DNA from: Chloroflexota bacterium
GTDB taxonomy: Bacteria > Chloroflexota > Limnocylindria > Limnocylindrales > CSP1-4
DNA: 23,136 bases
Assembly (NCBI GenBank): GCA_025935655.1
Contig: JAICUV010000021.1
Location: 1 to 23,136, forward strand
Reading direction: 5' to 3'
Positions 1 through 6,362 of this stretch are shown piece after piece. Position 1 is the stretch's first letter, and each line of letters starts with the position of its first letter. The notes under the pieces were generated by a model. That model had not been told where the DNA came from. It did not search any database and saw only the letters and a list, made by a program, of their open reading frames with translations. The position numbers and the translations under genes were made by a program.

Positions 1-234
1 CGTGGACGCGGGCGCGGGCGCCGACTGCGCGTCCGCGGCGGCCCGCGGTGACAGGGACCGTGACATCGCTCACCGGGGCGGCCGATGGGCGGATCCGCGG
101 TCGCCAGGTCCTCGGAATCGCCCACCCGACGCATCAACGGCCGAATCCGCGGTCTGTGGGACCGCGCCCTCGGTCGCGAGCGGCGAGGATGGGCGATCTC
201 ACGGTGTGTCGCGCCGCGTCCCGAACAACGGGGG
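1..234. other. Non-coding stretch upstream of padR
   Basis: No convincing gene is seen here. In frame 1 of the plus strand an open frame of 16 Arg/Gly-rich codons ends at a TGA at 49-51; it could be the tail of a gene starting before the window, but such a short basic stretch cannot be assigned. From 121 the sequence carries a CCCACCCGACGCAT element that recurs near 9153 (see repeats). The longer open frames across this stretch are Arg/Pro-rich, as expected from GC-rich non-coding DNA. Confidence 0.5.
121..147 (+). repeat. Dispersed intergenic repeat, copy A
   Basis: CCCACCCGACGCAT at 121-134 matches CCCACCCGGCGCAT at 9153-9166 in 13 of 14 positions. The overlapping part, ACGCAT then 6 nt then CCGAATC (129-147), recurs exactly with the same 6-nt spacing at 9111-9129. 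Both places are intergenic. This suggests a short repeat family of unknown role; two loci are too few to define it. Confidence 0.45.
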
Positions 235-262
235 TTGACACCATCGCCCTAGCGGCTATATT
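235..262 (+). promoter_or_regulatory. Sigma70-type promoter of the padR operon
   Basis: TTGACA at 235-240, a 16-bp spacer, and TATATT at 257-262. It is the best match to a housekeeping promoter in the window and an AT-rich island in very GC-rich DNA. It lies directly upstream of padR, and its -10 box abuts the palindrome at 262-289. Confidence 0.8.
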
Positions 263-289
263 ACGTGGCACGATATATCGCGCAACGTA
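262..289. promoter_or_regulatory. Palindromic operator, probably for PadR
   Basis: A 28-bp dyad: TACGT, 4 nt, the perfect 10-bp palindrome CGATATATCG, 4 nt, ACGTA. Outer arms and core are perfectly symmetric; the two 4-nt spacers are partly symmetric. It covers the expected transcription start and sits 13 nt before the padR start codon. PadR regulators commonly bind AT-centred dyads over their own promoter, so autorepression is inferred. Confidence 0.7.
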
Positions 290-302
290 GTAATGGAGCC
301 CC

Positions 303-626
303 ATGGAACCCCGGATCCCCGAGCTCGGCCGCTTCGCGGAGCCCGCCCTGCTCATCCTCGTCAGCCTCAGCGACGGACCCAAGCACGGCTACGCGATCAT
401 GGCCGACGTGGAAGCCGGCACCGGCCGGCCGATGGGACCCGGGACCCTGTACGCCGCGCTCGCTCGTCTCGAGGAGCGCGGCCTCATCGAGGCGCTGCCA
501 CCCGTGGAGCGCCGCCGCCCCTACCGCCTGACGGCGATCGGTGAGACGGTGCTCGGCGAGCAGCTCCACGACCTCGCCGCGTTCGCCGAGACCGGGCTCC
601 GCCGGCTCGGTCGGTCACCCGGCTGA
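303..626 (+). CDS. PadR family transcriptional regulator
   Basis: A 107-residue cytoplasmic winged-helix DNA-binding protein of the PadR family, at the short end of the family's size range. Seen in the sequence: an N-terminal helix region with KHGYAIM (helix 2, about residue 27), GPGTLYAALARLEERGLIE (recognition helix and start of the wing, about 48-66), and RRPYRLTAIGE, the wing strand that closes most PadR domains. The ATG at 303 has GGAG at 295-298. A strong promoter and a dyad lie immediately upstream, so it probably represses its own operon. The next gene, a membrane protein, starts 15 nt downstream and is probably a target. The inducing ligand or signal cannot be read from the sequence. 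Confidence 0.93.
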   Translation: MEPRIPELGRFAEPALLILVSLSDGPKHGYAIMADVEAGTGRPMGPGTLYAALARLEERGLIEALPPVERRRPYRLTAIGETVLGEQLHDLAAFAETGLRRLGRSPG

Positions 627-641
627 CACGGGACGCGTCCC

Positions 642-1421
642 GTGATCGCCCTGCTCCTCCGTCTCTATCCGGCGCGCTGGCGCGAGCGCTACGGCGACGA
701 GTTCGCCGCGGTCCTCGAGAGCCGGCCGCTCGGCCCGTTCGACGTGGCCGACGTCCTGCTCGGCGCGCTGGATGCCCACCTGCATGTCCGCGGCCTGGGC
801 GCCGCATCCGAACGCCGAAAGGGGTTCACCATGTCACTCCGCATCGGGGGCTATGCCGCCATCGTCGGCGCGGTCCTGTGGATTGTCGGGCTCGCCGTGG
901 CGAGCGCCGACGAGGGCGACTCCGCCCGGCCGTGGGTGGTCTTCCTCGCGGGCACCGTCGCCCTGTTGATCGCCCTCGTCGGGCTGAGCGCCTTCCAGGC
1001 GCGGCGCTATCCGCGTCTCGTGTGGGCAGCGTTCGCCGTCCCGGCCATCGGGGCTGTGCTGTCCGCGTTTGGGCTCGTGGCAACGGCCCTCGAGCTCCCG
1101 GGCGCACTGCTGGCCACCCTGACCCCGTGGGAGGTCTGGTTCCTCGGGTTCATCCTGCTGGTCGCCGGCTCCGGGTTGTTCGGCATCGCGTGCCTGCGGA
1201 CCGGGAGCGTCTCGCGCCTCGGCTCCGCGATGCTCCTCGTCGCCGGGCTGGCCGTGCTCCCGATGCTCCTGGGTGTCTCGGGCCTGGTCACCTGGGAGCC
1301 CGTCGTGGGCGTGCTCTTCGCCGTGTTCCTCCTGGCCTTCGTCGGCGGCTGGATCGTCCTGGGCATCGGGGCGGTCCGCAGCGACCGGCGTTCCTTCGCA
1401 CCCGCTGGAGGTCTCACATGA
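642..1421 (+). CDS. Polytopic membrane protein with LYPARWRERYGDEF N-terminus
   Basis: A 259-residue protein of unknown function. Residues 1-60 are soluble and carry the motif LYPARWRERYGDEF and a GPFDVADVLLGALDAH segment, a module I know from proteins encoded next to PadR regulators. From about residue 65 come roughly six hydrophobic segments (AAIVGAVLWIVGLAV, VVFLAGTVALLIALVG, AAFAVPAIGAVLSAFG, FLGFILLVAGSGLFG, AMLLVAGLAVLPMLL, VLFAVFLLAFVGGWIVLG). The GTG at 642 has no clear Shine-Dalgarno. An in-frame ATG at 831 has a good one (AAAGGGG at 818-824) and would make only the membrane part (MSLRIGG...). Both products may be made. The stop overlaps the next start (ATGA at 1418-1421), so the genes are translationally coupled. 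PadR plus a membrane protein suggests an envelope stress or efflux role, which is inference. Confidence 0.8.
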   Translation: MIALLLRLYPARWRERYGDEFAAVLESRPLGPFDVADVLLGALDAHLHVRGLGAASERRKGFTMSLRIGGYAAIVGAVLWIVGLAVASADEGDSARPWVVFLAGTVALLIALVGLSAFQARRYPRLVWAAFAVPAIGAVLSAFGLVATALELPGALLATLTPWEVWFLGFILLVAGSGLFGIACLRTGSVSRLGSAMLLVAGLAVLPMLLGVSGLVTWEPVVGVLFAVFLLAFVGGWIVLGIGAVRSDRRSFAPAGGLT

Positions 1422-1747
1422 ACCTGCGTCTCGTCCGCGCCTCGATCGCCGGCACCTGCCTCCTCGCGCTCGCGGCGACGCCCGCGCTCGCCAACCACCA
1501 CCACGTCATGGCCGTCGGCAACGGGCAGTGCGTGATCCTCGCGGCCAACGGCGGCGAGGACGAGGTCGAGCTGCCGCAGTCGGTGTTCGACAACAACCCC
1601 AACGTCGACATCACCGCGGCCCCCGACCGGCTCCACCCGCTCCACGTGCTCGTCCACAAGGGCGTCCCGGGAGACCACAACCTGATCGCCGTCGCGGGTA
1701 CCGCCGAGGCCGCCGCCCTCTGCCGGGCGGGCATCGTCAACGACTGA
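1418..1747 (+). CDS. Small secreted protein, unknown function
   Basis: A 109-residue protein with a clear Sec signal peptide: basic start (MNLRLVR), hydrophobic core (IAGTCLLALAAT) and cleavage likely after PALA. The mature part starts with NHHHV and contains two Cys (NGQCV and ALCRAG) that could form a disulfide outside the membrane, plus several His (HPLHVLVH), so metal binding is possible but not shown. The ATG is fixed by GGAGG at 1407-1411 with a 6-nt spacer and by the 4-nt ATGA overlap with the gene before. The previously apparent longer frame upstream is the shadow of the membrane gene. I do not recognise a named family. Confidence 0.8.
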   Translation: MNLRLVRASIAGTCLLALAATPALANHHHVMAVGNGQCVILAANGGEDEVELPQSVFDNNPNVDITAAPDRLHPLHVLVHKGVPGDHNLIAVAGTAEAAALCRAGIVND

Positions 1748-1842
1748 GCTGGGAGCGCGGCCCTCCGTCTCCATTCGTGCGGCTCGGCACTGGAGGCCGA
1801 CGCCGCGGCGCGCGAGGATGGGCGAGCGAAAGGGGTGCCGCC

Positions 1843-2307
1843 ATGGTCATTCCGACCGTCCCGATCCGGGTGCGGGTCCTCGCGATCGCGGGGCTCGCGG
1901 GCGGATGGTGCATCGGGTTGCTCGGCCAGCGGGCCATCGTCGAGGAGACCGGGTACCTGGACATCTCGCCGGAGCTGCTCCTGCTGGGGATCACGCTGTG
2001 CTTCGCTGCCGGCGCCGCGTCATACCTCCTGCTGCCCGCTCATCGCCGGCTCCGCACCGGCGTGCTCGGCGGCATCGCGATGACCGCCACGATGGTGGGC
2101 GGGTACCTGCTGCTCGTCCTGGCATACGCGGACCGGTTCGTCGGCCAGGACGGCGGCGAGACGTGGTTCTCGCTGCTCCTCGAGTCGTGGTTCTGGATCG
2201 GCCTGCCGCTGCTGGCCAGTGCGGTGCTCGGCGCGGGCGGCTGGCTCGGAGCGGCGGCGCTCGACCGCCGGCTGCGGCGGGGACATCGGGGCCACGCGCA
2301 CGCCTGA
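1843..2307 (+). CDS. Four-TM membrane protein, unknown function
   Basis: A 154-residue integral membrane protein with four hydrophobic segments: VLAIAGLAGGWCIGLLG, LLLLGITLCFAAGAASYLLL, GGIAMTATMVGGYLLLVLAYA and IGLPLLASAVLGAGGWLGAAA. The C-terminus is basic and His-rich (RRLRRGHRGHAHA), probably cytoplasmic. The ATG at 1843 is chosen because GAAAGGGG lies at 1828-1835 with a 7-nt spacer; the frame is open further upstream but without a better start. It follows the secreted protein by 95 nt on the same strand and probably belongs to the same transcript. No family is recognised and no catalytic motif is visible. Confidence 0.72.
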   Translation: MVIPTVPIRVRVLAIAGLAGGWCIGLLGQRAIVEETGYLDISPELLLLGITLCFAAGAASYLLLPAHRRLRTGVLGGIAMTATMVGGYLLLVLAYADRFVGQDGGETWFSLLLESWFWIGLPLLASAVLGAGGWLGAAALDRRLRRGHRGHAHA

Positions 2308-2311
2308 TGGA

Positions 2312-2327
2312 TCCGGGCGGGCCCGGA
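2312..2327. terminator. Short hairpin between convergent genes
   Basis: TCCGGG, loop CGGG, CCCGGA directly after the stop of the 4-TM gene and before the end of the convergent HAD gene. It has a 6-bp GC-rich stem and no T run. It could serve as a terminator, but the call is weak. Confidence 0.4.
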
Positions 2328-2380
2328 CGATGGCGGCGGTCACGGCGCCAACGCGGTAACCCGGTCCACCGTGCGCGGCC

Positions 2381-3058
2381 TCAGCCCTCGAGGATCTCCC
2401 AGCCGCGGACCACCGCCTCGCGCCGAAGCTCCGCGTCCGGGAACACCGCGACCGCGCGGGTCGCGAGGCTCAGGAGCGGGATGTCCGCTGCAGTGTCGCC
2501 GAACGCCGCGACGACCTCGCCGCCCTCGGCGAGCGCGCGCACCGCGGAGGCCTTCTGGGCGCCCGTCTGCGTCGCCGCGAGGACGCCGCCGGTCGCGGTT
2601 CCGTCGCGGATCTCCAGCGGCGTGCCGAGGGCCACGTCCGCGCCGATCCGCCTCGCGAACGCGTCCGCGATCGGCTGGTAGGCGCCGGTCGCCAGCACGA
2701 GCCTGGCCTCCGGGTTCGCCGCCCGGACGCGGGCCGCGGCGGCCTGGACCGCCTGGACCGAGGCCTCGCGACGCGTCGGCCACAGGTACTCGTCGGCGAC
2801 CCAGGCGCCCATCGCCTCGATCTCGGAGCGGGGGAGCCCGGCGAGGAGCCGCGCCTGCTCCTCCATCCAGCGGGCACGGAACGCCTCCCTGTTCCGGCGG
2901 AGGACCTTGACGAGCGCGATTCTCGGCAGGCGCACCGTCACGAACCGGCTGGCCTCGGGCGACGGGTGGTTGGCCGCGAGCCACGTAAGGATCCCCCGCC
3001 AGGTCTCGGCCTCGGCAAGGGTGCCGTCCATGTCTGTCACGACGATCGGGTGGGTCAT
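2381..3058 (-). CDS. HAD-superfamily (IB-like) phosphatase
   Basis: A 225-residue cytoplasmic hydrolase of the haloacid dehalogenase superfamily, with an alpha-helical cap of subfamily IB (phosphoserine phosphatase-like) between motifs I and II. All four motifs are present: I, DMDGT with nucleophile Asp9 and acid/base Asp11; II, Thr124 in LATGAY; III, Lys159 in GAQKAS; IV, GDTAAD with Asp178 and Asp182. The substrate is unknown; the absence of other serine genes argues against assuming SerB. The start at 3058 is preferred over an ATG at 3067 because TAGCAT ends 7 nt before it, the same leaderless arrangement as other genes here. Longer upstream frames run into low-complexity Arg-rich sequence. 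It converges on the 4-TM gene. Confidence 0.85.
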   Translation of the reverse strand: MTHPIVVTDMDGTLAEAETWRGILTWLAANHPSPEASRFVTVRLPRIALVKVLRRNREAFRARWMEEQARLLAGLPRSEIEAMGAWVADEYLWPTRREASVQAVQAAAARVRAANPEARLVLATGAYQPIADAFARRIGADVALGTPLEIRDGTATGGVLAATQTGAQKASAVRALAEGGEVVAAFGDTAADIPLLSLATRAVAVFPDAELRREAVVRGWEILEG

Positions 3059-3065
3059 CGCGCGC

Positions 3066-3071
3066 ATGCTA
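3066..3071 (-). promoter_or_regulatory. -10 box of HAD gene, leaderless type
   Basis: Read on the minus strand, TAGCAT is followed by 7 nt (GCGCGCG) and then the ATG at 3058. A transcript would start at or next to the start codon. No Shine-Dalgarno is present, which agrees with leaderless translation. No clear -35 box is seen. Confidence 0.5.
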
Positions 3072-3230
3072 CGGGCCCGGCCTGTCCGCCGCCGCCGTCG
3101 CATGCGGGCATGCATCGAATGCTCGTCCGCGCCCGACCGCGCGGCGCATCGCTTGTGGAGCCGCACCGGGCCGAGTAGGTCACGCCATGCCGCTCGTCCG
3201 GGCCGGGTTCCAACGGGGGAGCCGGAGGAG

Positions 3231-3335
3231 GCCCGCGATGACACTCGCGGCATCACGCTCGAGGACGCCGGCGAGCATGAGCTCAAGGGCCTGTCAGGGA
3301 CGCGCCGCGTGCTGCGAGTGACCGGAACCGGGTAG
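3231..3335 (+). pseudogene. Orphan C-terminal tail of class III adenylate cyclase-type protein
   Basis: The frame ending with TAG at 3333-3335 reads ARDDTRGITLEDAGEHELKG and then LSGTRRVLRVTG. This closely matches the conserved end of bacterial class III nucleotide cyclases (pattern: v.dl..gsgi.fed.GehelKGv.g...lyrv). Nothing upstream in this or the other frames resembles the catalytic domain; the preceding sequence is Arg/Ser-rich and contains the divergent HAD promoter. The simplest reading is the 3' remnant of a deleted or degraded cyclase gene. A small recent gene that reuses the motif is less likely. Confidence 0.6.
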
Positions 3336-3545
3336 GGAGCTGGCGTTCCGCCGACGAGGTCCCGATCGCGGAGATCGTGAAGCGCGCGGCGGGCCGACAT
3401 TCACGCTCCGCGCGGATCTGCCGCTGCGATCTGGTCGTACCACCATCAGACGGGTCACGCCGACGACGGCGTGTCGGCGCAGACGGATCGGCCGCAGCCG
3501 ATCCGGGATCGCTCGACACGGTCCGACGGGCGACCGCCCGGGAGC
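3336..3545. other. Non-coding stretch before the globin gene
   Basis: About 200 nt with no supportable gene. It is less GC-biased at third positions than real genes nearby and may be further debris of the lost cyclase locus. No recognisable RNA, repeat or clear promoter is visible; the globin Shine-Dalgarno starts right after it. Confidence 0.4.
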
Positions 3546-3560
3546 AGGAGGTATCTCGCG

Positions 3561-3995
3561 GTGACAGAGGGAAGTCTGTACGAGAGGCTTGGCGGCGTGT
3601 TCGCGATCGCGGCGGTGGTGGACCGGTTCAGCGATGCGATCTTCGACGACCCGGTTGCCGGGCGCACGTCGAAGAATCCGGCGCTCCGCGCCTGGCACAC
3701 CGAGTCCACGGCCCGGCTGCCCGGGCTGAAGTTCATGCGCACGCTGTGGGTTTGCGACGTGGCTGGCGGCCCATTCGACTACGCGGGAACGAGGCCGGGC
3801 TCGACGCCGGTCGGTCTCGAGGAGGCCCACCGGGACCTCCGCATCACGCCCGATGAGTTCGACGCCGTCGCCGGCGTCCTCAGCCGAACGCTCGACGAGT
3901 TCGGCGTCCCACAGCGCGAGAAGGAGGAGGTCCTGGGTGCCTTCGCGGCCCACAAGGGCGAGGTGACGGAGGGCTCGCTGGCGAGGACTCGATGA
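3561..3995 (+). CDS. Truncated haemoglobin, group 1-like
   Basis: A 144-residue 2/2-fold globin, which binds haem and typically handles O2 or NO in the cytoplasm. Visible hallmarks: SLYERLGGVFAIAAVVDRF (helix A/B), IFDDPVAG (CD turn), LKFMRTLWVCDVAGGPFDYAG (helix E/F region) and the proximal haem ligand His90 in EEAHRDLRIT, followed by DEFDAVAGVLSRTLDEFGVP (helices G/H). Between the GGPFxYxG motif and His90 there are more residues (TRPGSTPVGLEEA) than in the common G.DM..AH form, marking a distinct subgroup. The GTG start at 3561 has AGGAGG at 3546-3551. It is a single gene converging on the molybdopterin oxidoreductase; both are redox proteins, but no functional link is shown. Confidence 0.9.
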   Translation: MTEGSLYERLGGVFAIAAVVDRFSDAIFDDPVAGRTSKNPALRAWHTESTARLPGLKFMRTLWVCDVAGGPFDYAGTRPGSTPVGLEEAHRDLRITPDEFDAVAGVLSRTLDEFGVPQREKEEVLGAFAAHKGEVTEGSLARTR

Positions 3996-4013
3996 CCGCC
4001 AGGCTGGTGGCGG
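3996..4013. terminator. Hairpin between convergent globin and oxidoreductase genes
   Basis: CCGCCA, 6-nt loop, TGGCGG begins directly after the globin stop and lies 12 nt from the stop of the opposing gene. The 6-bp stem without a T tract could work for both strands. Weak evidence. Confidence 0.4.
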
Positions 4014-4025
4014 CGAGACGACGGC

Positions 4026-4628
4026 CTACTCGGCGAAGCGCTCTTCCTTCCACGGGTCGGCGTCGTTGTTGTAGCCGTAGCGCTCCCAGAAGCCCAGCCG
4101 GTCCGCGGCCGTGAGCTCCAGGCCGCGGATCCACTTGGGACCCTTCCAGAAGTAGCGCTTCGGGACGATGAGCCGGAGCGGGTAGCCGTGGTCCGGCTCG
4201 AGCGGCTGGCCCTCGTAGGTATCCGCGAGCAGCACGTCCTCGTCGTCGAGGACCTCCAGCGGCACGTTCGCCGTGTAGCCCTGCTCCGCGTGCCCGATGG
4301 CGAACTTCGCGGACGGCCGGACCTGGGCGAGCTCGAGGATCGTCTGGATCGCGACGCCCTCCCAGTGGGTGTCGAGCTTCGACCAGCGGGTCACGCAGTG
4401 GATGTCGGTCGTGACCTGCTTGCGCGGCAGTGCCTGGAACTCGGCCCAGGTGAGCGTGAACGGGTTGTCCACCTCGCCGTAGACCTTGAAGTCCCACGTG
4501 GACAGGTCGGTCTTCGGGACGGACCCGTAGTGGAGGACCGGGAACTTCTCGGTGAGGTACTGGCCGGGCGGGACGCGGTCGGCCATCGCGGGGTCGGAGG
4601 GGCGGTTGCCGAACAGCCGGTCGAACAT
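4026..4628 (-). CDS. Sulfite oxidase-fold molybdopterin-dependent oxidoreductase
   Basis: A 200-residue protein made of a single sulfite-oxidase-type molybdopterin domain. The molybdenum-ligating Cys is Cys78 in DIHCVTRWS, followed by WEGVAIQTIL; GYTANVPLEVL, DHGYPLRLIVPKRYFWKGPKWIRGLEL and WERYGY are further family motifs that contact the pterin. It resembles the MsrP/YedY catalytic subunit but has no twin-arginine signal: it starts MFDRLFGNRP, so it is predicted to be cytoplasmic. It also lacks the C-terminal dimerisation domain of true sulfite oxidases and has no YedZ-like haem partner nearby. The ATG at 4628 has AGGAG (4640-4644 on the opposite strand), with a rather long 11-nt spacer. 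The substrate is unknown. Confidence 0.88.
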   Translation of the reverse strand: MFDRLFGNRPSDPAMADRVPPGQYLTEKFPVLHYGSVPKTDLSTWDFKVYGEVDNPFTLTWAEFQALPRKQVTTDIHCVTRWSKLDTHWEGVAIQTILELAQVRPSAKFAIGHAEQGYTANVPLEVLDDEDVLLADTYEGQPLEPDHGYPLRLIVPKRYFWKGPKWIRGLELTAADRLGFWERYGYNNDADPWKEERFAE

Positions 4629-4738
4629 GTGGGTCGGGTCTCCTGGCGGGCGTGGGCCACCCGCGTCGTCAAGATCGTACGTCGGACCAAGCCTATCGCC
4701 GGATCATGACGGCTCTGCGACACATCGCGTCCTCGCCG

Positions 4739-6301
4739 TCAGCCCGGCTGGTCGTCCGCGGCCTCCACGCGGACGATCCAGATGCCGGCGTCCTCGTCCA
4801 CGAACAGGGGCACCACACGCAGCTTCGCGGTGGTCGTCGGCTCGCTGACCTCGATCGTCGACCACTCCTTCGCCGCTGAATCCGCGAGGCGGTTGTGGTA
4901 GATGACCGTGCCAGGGGCCGGCAGGCCGCGGGCCGGGTCGATCAGCTCCGGCCGGAGCTTCTCCACGGCCCACAGCGGCAGGTCGAGATCGACGACGCCC
5001 CGGGCCCGAAGCGGACCGGGAAGCAGCACCTGCGTCCGCGCGTCGGCCGGGACCGGGACGCCCCGCCAGGCGGGCGCGGTGAACAGCGTCCGAAGCTCCC
5101 CGAAGGCTCGCGTGGCGTTCGCCTGCAGCGCAACCTGGGTGCGGACCACCGACCGGGCCTTGGCATCCCTGGGCCAGGACGGGGCGAGGGAGAGTGCCAG
5201 GCCCGCTCCGACGATGAGCCCGAGCACCGGCAGCGTGCGCGACGGCGCGGGCAGCCAGTGCGTCGTCGCCAGCCTGGCGCGCACGGCAGGGACGTCGAGG
5301 GCCCCCAGCCCGACCCCCGCGGCGAACACCAGCGCGACGTCGATCGGCACCAGGTAGCGCACCGCGATGACCGTTCCCCGCGTTCCCGACAGGATGAAGA
5401 ACGACGCGACGGCAACCGGGACGATGGTCACGATCACCAGCTCCACGGCCCGGCGGCGCGCGAGCAGGTGCACCACCGAGAGCAGCACCAGCGGCAGCAG
5501 CGGTGCCATCGACAACGCGTGCCTCGCGACGAGGGCCGTGACGGCCGCGAACGAGCGGGCGCCATCGTGTCCGGCCGAATTCTCCTGCGCGATGTTGGCC
5601 CACAGCAGCGGGTCGCCCGCCAGCGCGCCGTCGTGCACCATCAGGACGGGGATGGCGACCAGGCCGAGCGCCGTGAGCCAGGCCCCGCGTGGCGGACCGG
5701 GCCGATGCCGGACGCGGGCACCGATCCATGCCACGAGCGTGGCCAGCAGCGCGAAGGCCGTGACGGCCAGGATCTCCGGTCGGGCGAGCGCGCCGGCCGC
5801 GAGGGCGATCCCGGCGATGGCGTAGCGCGGTCGATCGCCCAGCACGGCCGCCGCGGCGATCGCACAGGCGAGCATCGCCCACGACACGCCGTACGCGAAC
5901 ACGACGTCCGTGAGCAGCGCCGGCAGGAGGGTCAACCCGACGAACACGAAGGCGCCGGCGACGGCGCTGCGGGCGATCCTCGCCGCGAGCAGGCTCGCAA
6001 TCGCGACGAACGCCGCGAACGAGAGGATCGCGACGGCCGACACCGCACGCCAGTCGTCCAGCAGGCCGTGGACGACGCCGTAGACAAGCGTGAGCAGGGG
6101 CTTGGACGTCTGCCACAGCGGCCCCTCGAGCCGCTGGCCGGCGACCAGTCGATCGAAGGCGATGACGGGGGCGGCGGCGTCGGGTCCGATCGGACCGCCG
6201 GTCACGAGGTGGGCAACCGCCGCCGCGACCAGCGCCGGGACGATGACCATCAGGACAACGAGGGCGACGCGCGCGGCGTCCCTGTCCCGTCCACCCCTCA
6301 T
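4739..6301 (-). CDS. GT-C-like polytopic membrane protein (putative glycosyltransferase)
   Basis: A 520-residue integral membrane protein with about 11-12 hydrophobic segments over residues 10-370, then a soluble, probably extracytoplasmic C-terminal part of about 150 residues. The first outer loop holds GPIGPDAAAPVIAFDRLVAG, where an acidic residue fits the position used by GT-C glycosyltransferases, which transfer sugars from polyprenyl-phosphate donors outside the membrane. A second loop has QTSKPLL. No specific family was identified, so the GT-C call rests on architecture and on the neighbouring GT2 and flippase genes. The ATG at 6301 is preceded by TAGACT with 6 nt between, suggesting a leaderless transcript. 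The gene is divergent from GT2. Confidence 0.68.
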   Translation of the reverse strand: MRGGRDRDAARVALVVLMVIVPALVAAAVAHLVTGGPIGPDAAAPVIAFDRLVAGQRLEGPLWQTSKPLLTLVYGVVHGLLDDWRAVSAVAILSFAAFVAIASLLAARIARSAVAGAFVFVGLTLLPALLTDVVFAYGVSWAMLACAIAAAAVLGDRPRYAIAGIALAAGALARPEILAVTAFALLATLVAWIGARVRHRPGPPRGAWLTALGLVAIPVLMVHDGALAGDPLLWANIAQENSAGHDGARSFAAVTALVARHALSMAPLLPLVLLSVVHLLARRRAVELVIVTIVPVAVASFFILSGTRGTVIAVRYLVPIDVALVFAAGVGLGALDVPAVRARLATTHWLPAPSRTLPVLGLIVGAGLALSLAPSWPRDAKARSVVRTQVALQANATRAFGELRTLFTAPAWRGVPVPADARTQVLLPGPLRARGVVDLDLPLWAVEKLRPELIDPARGLPAPGTVIYHNRLADSAAKEWSTIEVSEPTTTAKLRVVPLFVDEDAGIWIVRVEAADDQPG

Positions 6302-6307
6302 CGGGTC

Positions 6308-6313
6308 AGTCTA
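6308..6313 (-). promoter_or_regulatory. -10 box of GT-C gene, leaderless type
   Basis: On the minus strand TAGACT is followed by GACCCG and the ATG at 6301. The 6-nt spacing places the transcription start at the start codon. No Shine-Dalgarno is present. Confidence 0.5.
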
Positions 6314-6349
6314 CGGCCGATCGCGGCCGGGCCGGCGAGTTGGCTCGGG

Positions 6350-6355
6350 TATCCT
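6350..6355 (+). promoter_or_regulatory. -10 box of GT2 gene, leaderless type
   Basis: TATCCT followed by 7 nt and the GTG at 6363. No ribosome binding site precedes this GTG, so initiation on a leaderless mRNA is likely. Together with the box at 6308-6313 it makes a compact divergent promoter within 61 nt. Confidence 0.5.
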
Positions 6356-6362
6356 GACGCGC

